A stretch of 7,569 bases of DNA from Aquificaceae bacterium (GTDB lineage Bacteria; Aquificota; Aquificia; Aquificales; Aquificaceae), in assembly GCA_015490115.1 (NCBI GenBank), contig WFYM01000115.1, positions 1 through 7,569 of the forward strand, read 5' to 3'. Both the position numbers and the translations under genes were made by a program. The notes under the pieces were generated by a model that was not told the origin of the DNA, ran no database searches, and saw nothing but the letters and a program-made list of their open reading frames with translations. Each line of letters starts with the position of its first letter. The first letter of the stretch is position 1. Below, piece by piece: positions 1 through 5,559 of the stretch.

Positions 1-644
1 ACTCGGTCAAGAGGCTGATCAGCAAAGAAACTGCGGGTGTGATGCTTGAGGTCATTCAAGGAGAGGGAGGGGTGAACGAGTGTGAACCCGAATTTTTAAA
101 GGAGGTTCAGAAGCTCTGCAGGGAGGAGGGACTCCTCCTTATCGTCGACGAGGTCCAAACGGGCATAGGGAGGACCGGAGCTTTTTACGGATACCAGAAC
201 TACGGTATAGAGCCTGACATAATAACGCTCGCAAAGGGTCTCGGGGGCGGTGTCCCGATAGGTGCTGTCCTCGCAAGAGAAGAGGTGGCAAGGTCCTTCA
301 CACCGGGTTCTCACGGCTCCACCTTCGGTGGAAACCCACTCGCCTGCAGGGCAGGACTCGTAGTCGTGAGAAAGGTAAAAGGTTTACTTCCGAAGGTAAG
401 GGAAGTCGGTGAGTTCTTCAAGAGGGGATTGGAAGAACTCGGAGCGGGTGAGGTCCGCGGAAGGGGGCTTATGTTCGGTCTCGACATAAAGAGGGACTGC
501 AAAGATATAGTCCTCAAAGCTCTCGAGAGGGGTCTCATCATAAACTGCACAGCAGGGACCGTTCTCAGGTTCCTCCCTCCTCTTATAGTTGAGAAGGAAC
601 ACGTTGAGGAGTGTCTTGATATCCTCAGAGAAGTTCTCCGATAG
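1..644 (+). CDS. argD: Acetylornithine aminotransferase, C-terminal part (5' end outside window)
   Basis: PLP-dependent class-III aminotransferase that converts N-acetylglutamate semialdehyde plus glutamate to N-acetylornithine in cytosolic arginine biosynthesis; the same family can also serve lysine synthesis. The reading frame is open from the first full codon at position 3, so the N-terminal part is missing and about 213 residues are visible. The family signature is clear: an EVIQGEGG block near 48-71, DEVQTGIGRTG with the Asp expected to contact the PLP ring nitrogen (codon 147-149), and LAKGLGGGVPIGA, whose Lys (codon 234-236) should form the Schiff base with PLP. The block HGSTFGGNPLAC follows. 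The C-terminus is of normal ArgD type. The stop TAG (642-644) lies inside the 3' end of the convergent gcvPA. The Lys-Gly-Leu-Gly-Gly-Gly context favours ArgD over other class-III enzymes, though substrate choice cannot be proven from sequence alone. Confidence 0.92.
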   Translation, partial: SVKRLISKETAGVMLEVIQGEGGVNECEPEFLKEVQKLCREEGLLLIVDEVQTGIGRTGAFYGYQNYGIEPDIITLAKGLGGGVPIGAVLAREEVARSFTPGSHGSTFGGNPLACRAGLVVVRKVKGLLPKVREVGEFFKRGLEELGAGEVRGRGLMFGLDIKRDCKDIVLKALERGLIINCTAGTVLRFLPPLIVEKEHVEECLDILREVLR

Positions 645-1953
645 CGGAGACGAGGGAGTCCATCTCCTCTTTTGTCCTCTTTTCTGTGATAGCGATAAGG
701 AGTGTGTCCTCCATGTCTTTGTAGAACCTCTCAAGAGGCACACCGAAGAGGAAACCTCTCTCCAAGAGTTTTCTCCAAAGATCCTTTGCCCCTTTCAGTT
801 TCACTGGGAACTCCCACAGGTGCTTACCCTTGAAGGTGACTTCGAAGCCAAGATCAAGGAGCTTTTCTTTTAGATACAAAGCTTTCGAGAGGCTTTGGAG
901 GGCTACCTCTTTTAGACCTTCCTTCCCGAGGAGGGAGAGGTATATCAGGTTAGCAAGAGCTATGAGGTTTTGGTTCGTGCATATGTTAGAGGTCGCCCTC
1001 TCTCTTCTTATGTGCTGCTCCCTCGTTTGGAGAACCAAGGTGAAGGCTCTCCTCCCCTTTACGTCCTCTGCGAGACCGACGAGTCTTCCCGGCATTTTCC
1101 TCACGTAAGCTTCCCTCGTTGCGAAGAAGCCAACGTAAGGTCCCCCGAAGTTCATGGGAACTCCGAGTTGCTGTCCCTCACCTACAACAACGTCAGCACC
1201 GAACTCTCCCGGAGGCTTTAAAAGGGCGAGGGCTACAGGGTCAGCCACTACTACGAAGGGAGTCTCGTATGTCTTGAGAAGCTCCCCTATCTCCTTTAGA
1301 GGTTCTATAAAGCCGAAGAAGTTGGGATACTGGACGGCAAAGACCGAGACTTCACCTGTCCTTAACTTTTCTTCGAGGAACTCAAGGTCGGTGGTCCCCT
1401 CCTCAGTTAATGGAACTTCCGCAACCTCGTCTTGGTGACCGAGAAGATACGTCTTTACGGTCTCCCTGTAGAGGGGGTGGACACCGAGGGAGAGAAGGAC
1501 CGTCTTCCCCTTCCCTTTGATCGACTTTGACATGAGGACAGCTTCCGCGAGGGCTGAAGCACCGTCGTACATGGAGGCGTTCGCCACCTCCATACCCGTG
1601 AGGTTGCATATGAGGGTCTGGTATTCGAAGATAGCTTGAAGTGTCCCTTGTGAGGCTTCAGCTTGGTAAGGTGTGTATGCGGTGAGGAACTCCCCCCTTT
1701 TTAGTATCTGCCAAACCGCTGAGGGTATTATCCTGTCGTAGCTACCGGCTCCGGCAAAGCAAACAAGAGGTTTGTTTTCCTTCCCCAAATCTTTAAAGAA
1801 CCCCCTCAGCTCCTCCTCGGACATAGGATCCGGAAGACCGGAAGGGGGTTTTAAAAGTTCGGGATCTATGTGGGAGAAGAGGTCCTCGAGGGAGCTGAGA
1901 CCGAGCCTTTTAAGTATCTCCTTCGTCTCCTCCTCCGAATGGGGGACGTGCAT
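625..1953 (-). CDS. gcvPA: Glycine dehydrogenase (decarboxylating) subunit 1, P protein alpha half
   Basis: One half of the split P protein of the glycine cleavage system. With GcvPB it decarboxylates glycine on PLP and passes the aminomethyl group to the lipoyl arm of GcvH. At 442 residues it has the usual length of the stand-alone subunit 1. It begins with the family start MHVPHSEEE, followed by the hallmark stretches CFAGAGSYDRIIPS (about residues 65-78) and TAYTPYQAEASQGTLQAIFE (about 91-110), then NASMYDGASALAEA. The PLP lysine is carried by GcvPB, which is not in this window. The ATG shares one base with the TAA of gcvH (TAATG on the minus strand), and AGGAG-type sequence at the gcvH 3' end can act as its ribosome binding site, so translation is probably coupled. 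The last 20 bases overlap the end of argD on the other strand. Confidence 0.95.
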   Translation of the reverse strand: MHVPHSEEETKEILKRLGLSSLEDLFSHIDPELLKPPSGLPDPMSEEELRGFFKDLGKENKPLVCFAGAGSYDRIIPSAVWQILKRGEFLTAYTPYQAEASQGTLQAIFEYQTLICNLTGMEVANASMYDGASALAEAVLMSKSIKGKGKTVLLSLGVHPLYRETVKTYLLGHQDEVAEVPLTEEGTTDLEFLEEKLRTGEVSVFAVQYPNFFGFIEPLKEIGELLKTYETPFVVVADPVALALLKPPGEFGADVVVGEGQQLGVPMNFGGPYVGFFATREAYVRKMPGRLVGLAEDVKGRRAFTLVLQTREQHIRRERATSNICTNQNLIALANLIYLSLLGKEGLKEVALQSLSKALYLKEKLLDLGFEVTFKGKHLWEFPVKLKGAKDLWRKLLERGFLFGVPLERFYKDMEDTLLIAITEKRTKEEMDSLVSAIGELL

Positions 1954-2465
1954 TACCTCTCCTCTTCGTAGCCGAGGTCTTCTTCCGGTATCGAATCTAT
2001 CGACTCCTCTATGCCGAGGGGAGTTATCTCCTCCTCTTCCTTACCCTCCTCCTCTTTTGCTATCTCCCTGAGGAGGTCCGCGTACTCCTCCGGGGTCATT
2101 AGGTCACCTATGTCGTCGGGGTCCTTCATCTCGATCACAGCTATCCATCCCCCCTCGTAGGGATCTTCGTTGATGAGTCCGGGTTCGTCCGCAAGCTCCT
2201 GATTGGTCTCGAGGACCGTCCCGGACACGGGACTGTATACGGGTGCCACGTTCTTTACGGACTCTATGTTGGCGAGTGTCTCACCCGCTTCCACCTCCTG
2301 CTCCTTCTCTGGTAGGTCCACGAAGACTATGTCTCCCAGCATCTTTTGAGCGTAGTCGGTGATGCCGACCGTTACCTTCCCGTTTTTTATAAGCGCCCAC
2401 TCGTGGTCCTTGGTGTAGTATCTGTCTCCCTTCACGAGGTAACCGCTCACAACTATGTCCTCCAT
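1953..2465 (-). CDS. gcvH: Glycine cleavage system H protein (lipoyl carrier) with an acidic C-terminal tail
   Basis: Lipoyl-carrier protein that shuttles the aminomethyl group between P, T and L proteins. The H-protein core is complete: YTKDHEWA (17-24), VTVGITDYAQ (31-40), LGDIVFVDLP (43-52), IESVKNVAPVYSPVSG (67-82) with Lys71 as the predicted lipoylation site, and NEDPYEGGW (99-107). The core ends near residue 135. Residues 136-170 form an extra tail very rich in Glu and Asp that the roughly 130-residue family norm lacks. The start is supported by GGAGG at 2472-2476, six bases upstream of the ATG. It follows the methyltransferase gene after 22 bp and is directly coupled to gcvPA. That coupling favours a true glycine cleavage role over the related LbpA lipoate-binding proteins of the sulfur-oxidising sHdr system, although Aquificota often carry several GcvH paralogues. 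No glycine riboswitch fits in the 22-bp gap. Confidence 0.93.
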   Translation of the reverse strand: MEDIVVSGYLVKGDRYYTKDHEWALIKNGKVTVGITDYAQKMLGDIVFVDLPEKEQEVEAGETLANIESVKNVAPVYSPVSGTVLETNQELADEPGLINEDPYEGGWIAVIEMKDPDDIGDLMTPEEYADLLREIAKEEEGKEEEEITPLGIEESIDSIPEEDLGYEEER

Positions 2466-2487
2466 CGCCTTCCTCCGCCCTATTATT

Positions 2488-3444
2488 TTACAACCCCTTG
2501 GACTGGAAGAGGACCTTAAACCTCTCCCCCATGCTGACGAGGAGCGTCTTCATCCTCGAAAGCCTCTCAACAGCTTCCGGTGTCTCCTCGAAGCTGAGCC
2601 TCTGAAGCTCCTCAACGAAGCCGGGAACGCTCATGAGAAACTCCCTCTGGCTCTGGAGAAATACAGTCTCAAGTCCGAAGTCCTTTCCGTATTCGATGAG
2701 AGCTGAGAAGTTAACGTGAGCCGAGAGATCCATTTCGCCCGAATATATATCGTTCACAACCCTGTGTTTTTTATAGCCGACCACCGTCCCTTCGGGGAAC
2801 CTCCTTATCTCATCGGAGGTGTAGCCGTAGTCTATGAGGAGGTGGTATCCTCTCCTCAGGGCTTCGGAAACTCTCCTCAGCATATCTATGCAGTCGAGAC
2901 AGACCTCTACCCTCTGGTCGAGGTCCTCGTATCCCATTCTCCTTAGGAAATCCTCGACCTTCGGGTTCCTAAGCTCCAGCCACGCCTCCTCCCCCGAACC
3001 GCTTATAAAGAGTTCCCTTCCCTTCCTGACCACGTGGACGGGAAGTGTGTCGAAGAACTCGTTGGAGAGGACAACACCCTCGACGGGAACGAGGTCGTCA
3101 ACCCAAACGATCGGCATACCTTTTAAGACCTTCTCCTGAACCCTCCTGAGGTGGGGGCTGACCTCGTATATGTAGTAGGTGAGCTTCCCAAAAAGCTCCG
3201 GATCCTTTTCCCTGAAGTAGCTCAGTATATCGAAAGCCATAAGCCCCCTTCCCGCTCCGAGTTCGAGGAGGGAAGGCTCTTCAAAGCACCTGAGGAACGG
3301 GTGCAGGAATTCGGCAACAGCCCTTCCGAAGGACCTGTCGAGTTCTGGTGCTGTGAAAAAGTCTCCTCTTGGTCCTATCTTCTCACCCTCCGAGGTATAG
3401 TATTCTCTTACCTTTTCCGCCATGAAGTCTCTGAAGCTCCTCAT
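2488..3444 (-). CDS. MidA/NDUFAF7-family SAM-dependent methyltransferase
   Basis: Class I SAM-dependent methyltransferase of the DUF185/MidA family. The human member NDUFAF7 methylates an arginine of the complex I subunit NDUFS2; the target of bacterial members is mostly unknown. Family blocks are in order: FRDFMAEKV near the start, GDFFTAPELDRSFG (27-40), the SAM-binding motif LLELGAGRG (59-67), SNEFFDTLPVHVV (127-139), LLIDYGY, GEMDLSAHVNF, and a C-terminal MGERFKVL. The protein is 318 residues, slightly shorter than many relatives. The frame is open further upstream to 3558, but the family starts at the FRDFM block, and the ATG at 3444 overlaps the stop of the upstream GNAT gene (ATGA), with AAGGA a few bases before it. 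It is probably the third gene of the minus-strand operon. A role in complex I or another respiratory or lipoyl complex is possible but inferred. Confidence 0.88.
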   Translation of the reverse strand: MRSFRDFMAEKVREYYTSEGEKIGPRGDFFTAPELDRSFGRAVAEFLHPFLRCFEEPSLLELGAGRGLMAFDILSYFREKDPELFGKLTYYIYEVSPHLRRVQEKVLKGMPIVWVDDLVPVEGVVLSNEFFDTLPVHVVRKGRELFISGSGEEAWLELRNPKVEDFLRRMGYEDLDQRVEVCLDCIDMLRRVSEALRRGYHLLIDYGYTSDEIRRFPEGTVVGYKKHRVVNDIYSGEMDLSAHVNFSALIEYGKDFGLETVFLQSQREFLMSVPGFVEELQRLSFEETPEAVERLSRMKTLLVSMGERFKVLFQSKGL

Positions 3445-3938
3445 ATTTTTTCCTTCAAGGCTTCTTCGAGAACCTCTATTTGCAAGCTCCTCACGTCCAC
3501 GATGACGGCTGTCTCGTCGCAAGCTGGGAACTTGGGACAGTTGACACAGTCGGACCATATCTTCTGGGGAAGTTCTGTCTTTTCCACCTCTTTGAAGCCG
3601 AACCTGAAGAAGAAGTCCTTGGCGTAGGTGAGGGAAAAGACCTTGCTGATGCCGAGTTCCTTAGCCTCCTTCAGGCATGCAAGGACCAGAGCCTTCCCTA
3701 TACCCTCACCCCTCCTCTCCTCTCTCACAGCGAGGCTCCTTATCTCGGCGAGGTCCTCCCATACAACCTGAAGGGCTGCGCACCCCAATATCTCACCCTC
3801 CTCCTCGTAGACCCAAAAATCCCTTATGTGGTCGTATATCGAGCTTAAGCTCCTCGGAAGGAGTATGCCCTTCGAAGCCAGAGAGTTCACGAGGCTGAAT
3901 ATCTCGTGGGCGTCCTTTACTTTCGCCTTCCTCACCAT
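3441..3938 (-). CDS. GNAT N-acetyltransferase, short ArgA-type (probable N-acetylglutamate synthase)
   Basis: GNAT-fold acetyltransferase of 165 residues. The acetyl-CoA pyrophosphate-binding signature is RRGEGIGKAL (Arg76-x-x-Gly79-x-Gly81), preceded by the beta-strand motif EIRSLAV (65-71). A GFKEVEK-type segment and a C-terminal CVNCPKFPACDETAV block (Cys131, Cys134, Cys140) follow; this Cys pattern occurs in the small stand-alone L-glutamate N-acetyltransferases annotated as ArgA in many bacteria. The likely reaction is acetyl-CoA plus glutamate to N-acetylglutamate, the first step of arginine synthesis, which would match the nearby argD. The three Cys may bind a metal, but this is not shown. 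The ATG at 3938 lies 9 bp after the lipoprotein stop, and the stop itself forms part of a TGAGGTG ribosome-binding sequence. The stop overlaps the methyltransferase start (ATGA). The GNAT family call is firm; the substrate is less certain. Confidence 0.85.
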   Translation of the reverse strand: MVRKAKVKDAHEIFSLVNSLASKGILLPRSLSSIYDHIRDFWVYEEEGEILGCAALQVVWEDLAEIRSLAVREERRGEGIGKALVLACLKEAKELGISKVFSLTYAKDFFFRFGFKEVEKTELPQKIWSDCVNCPKFPACDETAVIVDVRSLQIEVLEEALKEKI

Positions 3939-3947
3939 GGGAACACC

Positions 3948-4427
3948 TCAGTCGCTACCGCAGTCAGTCTCTTCGTGGAAGTAGTCAAGTAGCGTGATCT
4001 TCTTACCTCTATAAGCCAAAGTAACAACGTAAGCCTCCTCTTCTTCGTAACAAGCTACCCCGCCGTTCACGAAATATTCGTATCCTTTCAGCTTGAAGCC
4101 TTCACCGAGAACCCACTCCTCCTCCGTCCTCCAACCTTCGAGGACCTCTCCCGCAAAGTGGACCTCGTAGTCTTCCCCTGCTTTTAAGGAGACCCTCTTC
4201 GCCTCAACCCCTTCTATCCCAAGCACGAGGGGGTCCCTCCCGTCAGGTATGTTGTCGTAGTGGAGGGTGAAACGAAGACCGGGACAGGAGACCTCTACAT
4301 AACCCTTCCAGCCGTAAGGGTGGTCCGTTACGGTGCAGTCGCCGATCTTTTTAGTTTCCACGGTAAGCTCCGCACAAGAGAGGAGCAAAAGACCAAAGAA
4401 GGGGATGATTTTCGTCAACACACCCAT
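3948..4427 (-). CDS. Small predicted lipoprotein of unknown function
   Basis: I do not recognise the family. The 159-residue product starts with a short signal peptide: a Lys at position 6, a hydrophobic stretch to residue 16, and the lipobox LLSC (15-18). Cys18 would be lipidated and the protein anchored at the membrane, facing the periplasm. The mature part is about 142 residues, beta-prone and acidic, with four further cysteines (31, 48, 126, 156) that could form two disulfides, and no membrane segment. The frame is open upstream to an ATG at 4493, but that would overlap the divergent lplA start and bury the signal peptide, so the start at 4427 is preferred. No Shine-Dalgarno sequence precedes it. 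A GTG at 4421 or TTG at 4418 would give an even more typical signal peptide. It appears to lead the minus-strand operon, 9 bp before the GNAT gene. Confidence 0.75.
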   Translation of the reverse strand: MGVLTKIIPFFGLLLLSCAELTVETKKIGDCTVTDHPYGWKGYVEVSCPGLRFTLHYDNIPDGRDPLVLGIEGVEAKRVSLKAGEDYEVHFAGEVLEGWRTEEEWVLGEGFKLKGYEYFVNGGVACYEEEEAYVVTLAYRGKKITLLDYFHEETDCGSD

Positions 4428-4433
4428 AATATA
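4428..4433 (-). promoter_or_regulatory. Candidate -10 element for the minus-strand lipoprotein-gcv operon
   Basis: On the minus strand this reads TATATT (5 of 6 matches to TATAAT), with a weak TTGGGG at 4455-4450 (TTG of TTGACA) 16 bases upstream. It lies directly against the ATG at 4427, so transcription would begin near 4421, where GTG is an in-frame start codon. If used, the message would be leaderless, which fits the lack of a ribosome binding site. Prediction by eye only. Confidence 0.35.
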
Positions 4434-4435
4434 AT
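4430..4435 (+). promoter_or_regulatory. Candidate -10 element for the plus-strand lplA operon
   Basis: A perfect TATAAT lies 38 bases before the lplA ATG. A start near 4442 would leave a leader of about 32 nt carrying the strong AGGAGG at 4461-4466. The region 17 bases upstream (GATTTT) is a poor -35 match, so an activator or a relaxed -35 would be needed. The element overlaps the minus-strand candidate, so the two promoters would compete for the same bases. Confidence 0.5.
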
Positions 4436-4473
4436 TTTCATAACTTATTCCCCAAACTTTAGGAGGAGGCGTT

Positions 4474-5559
4474 ATGTGGAGGATAGTATACACTGGTCAG
4501 AGACCCCACTACGAGAACATAGCCCTCGACGAGATAATGCTCCGTCTGAGGTCCGAAGGGAAGATACCAAGCACCGTAAGGTTTCTCCAGTTCAAGCCGG
4601 AGTGTGTCCTGATAGGCTACCACCAAGCTGTAGAGCAGGAGGTGAGGGAGGAATACACGAGGAGGGAAGGCATAGAGGTCGGGAGGAGGATAACGGGAGG
4701 TGGTGCCATATACTTCGACGAGACCCAGATAGGCTGGGAGATAATAGCGGGAAGGGAGGAGTTCGGGAACGCCTCCTACGAAGAGATAACCGAAAGAATT
4801 TGCAAGGCTGCGGCGAAGGGACTGCGGAAGTTGGGTGTGAACGCCCAGTTCAGACCGAGGAACGACATAGAGGTAGAAGGCAAAAAGATCTCGGGAACGG
4901 GAGGAGTTTTTGAGGGAAAGGCTTTCCTCTATCAGGGAACGGTCCTCGTTGACTTCAACGTGGAGAGGATGCTAAAGTCCCTCCAGATACCGGTTGAGAA
5001 GCTAACCTCGAAGGGCATAAAGGCTGCGGAAGATAGGGTCACATGGCTAAAGAGGGAACTCGGGAGGATCCCTCCGAAGGAGGAGGTATTCGAAGCCCTC
5101 GTTGAAGCCTTCAAAGAAGAGTTAGGTATAGAGGCGAAGTGGGGGGAGCTGACGGAGGAGGAGGAGAAGCTTCTGAAAGAAAAGGCTCCCTACTTCAAGA
5201 GTGAGGAGTGGGTATACGGCACCAAGCGCGGACCTGAGGGTCCAGAGTTCCTCTACGGCGTATACAGGTGTCCGGGTGGGACCTTCAGGGTATCCGCGAA
5301 GGTGGACACAAACAGGAGGGTCCTCGAGCAGGTCATAATAAACGGGGACCTATTTATACACCCCAAGAGGCTGATATACGACCTCGAAGCCTACCTAAAG
5401 CACACACCTATTCAAGACGTGGAGAGGAGGATAAGGGAGTTTTTCGAAGGTAAAGACTTCGAGAGCGTGGGTCTCAAAGTTGACGACTTCGTGGAGGCAG
5501 TCCTTTTCCCTTTGAGGAAGTTGGAGGCTGAAGAACTCGGTATAGAAAAAAAAACTTGA
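4474..5559 (+). CDS. lplA: Lipoate-protein ligase A family protein with C-terminal LplB-like domain
   Basis: Member of the LplA/LipB/BirA-type cofactor transferase fold that attaches lipoate (or octanoate) to a lysine of carrier proteins such as GcvH or 2-oxoacid dehydrogenase E2. The catalytic domain (about 1-220) contains RRITGGGAIYFD (71-82) and NDIEVEGKKISGTGG (130-144). Lys138 is in the position of the conserved active-site lysine. A second domain (about 240-350) with CPGGTFRV and IINGDLFIHP (288-297) matches the accessory LplA C-terminal/LplB domain that helps lipoate activation, so a full ATP-dependent ligase is likely. The protein is 361 residues, with a strong AGGAGG seven bases before the ATG. 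It is divergent from the gcvH operon, a natural substrate source. It may equally belong to the sLpl(AB) ligases tied to sHdr sulfur oxidation; I cannot separate these by eye. Its stop overlaps the next gene and lies just after a run of nine A's. Confidence 0.9.
   Translation: MWRIVYTGQRPHYENIALDEIMLRLRSEGKIPSTVRFLQFKPECVLIGYHQAVEQEVREEYTRREGIEVGRRITGGGAIYFDETQIGWEIIAGREEFGNASYEEITERICKAAAKGLRKLGVNAQFRPRNDIEVEGKKISGTGGVFEGKAFLYQGTVLVDFNVERMLKSLQIPVEKLTSKGIKAAEDRVTWLKRELGRIPPKEEVFEALVEAFKEELGIEAKWGELTEEEEKLLKEKAPYFKSEEWVYGTKRGPEGPEFLYGVYRCPGGTFRVSAKVDTNRRVLEQVIINGDLFIHPKRLIYDLEAYLKHTPIQDVERRIREFFEGKDFESVGLKVDDFVEAVLFPLRKLEAEELGIEKKT
5546..5554 (+). other. A9 homopolymer at the lplA/DUF116 frame junction; candidate slippage site
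   Basis: Nine A's are read in the lplA frame as GAA-AAA-AAA-ACT followed by TGA. A one-base backward shift at A-AAA-AAA, or one extra A in the transcript, continues directly into the next gene's frame. That frame is closed upstream by a TGA at 5529-5531, so only the 5532-5559 interval allows a join, and the A-run sits in the middle of it. Long A-runs are known sites of RNA polymerase slippage and of -1 ribosomal slippage (for example bacterial dnaX). A homopolymer length error in the sequence would look the same. Confidence 0.5.

Noticed and set aside
384..743. Minus-strand open frame of 119 codons over the argD/gcvPA ends
   Set aside because: It overlaps two well-supported genes in the wrong frame and has no recognisable motif.
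1953..2465. LbpA-type carrier of the sHdr sulfur-oxidation system instead of GcvH
   Set aside because: Coupling to gcvPA and the complete H-protein motif set favour GcvH; no hdr, lipS1/lipS2 or dsrE-type genes are in the window. Phylogeny would settle it.
2466..2487. Glycine riboswitch upstream of gcvH
   Set aside because: Only 22 bp separate the genes, far too short for a riboswitch; the space holds just the ribosome binding site.
3445..3558. N-terminal extension of the methyltransferase to an upstream start at 3558
   Set aside because: The added 38 residues are Arg/Ser-rich, lie antiphase to the GNAT coding sequence and have no family counterpart; the ATG at 3444 has a ribosome binding site and the classic ATGA overlap.
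4428..4493. N-terminal extension of the lipoprotein to 4493
   Set aside because: It would overlap the start of lplA, cover its ribosome binding site and place residues before the signal peptide, which would spoil the lipobox topology.
4260..4913. Plus-strand open frame of 217 codons
   Set aside because: It crosses the lipoprotein gene antisense and lplA in another frame; the product is low-complexity Arg/Gly/Glu-rich sequence typical of a shadow frame.
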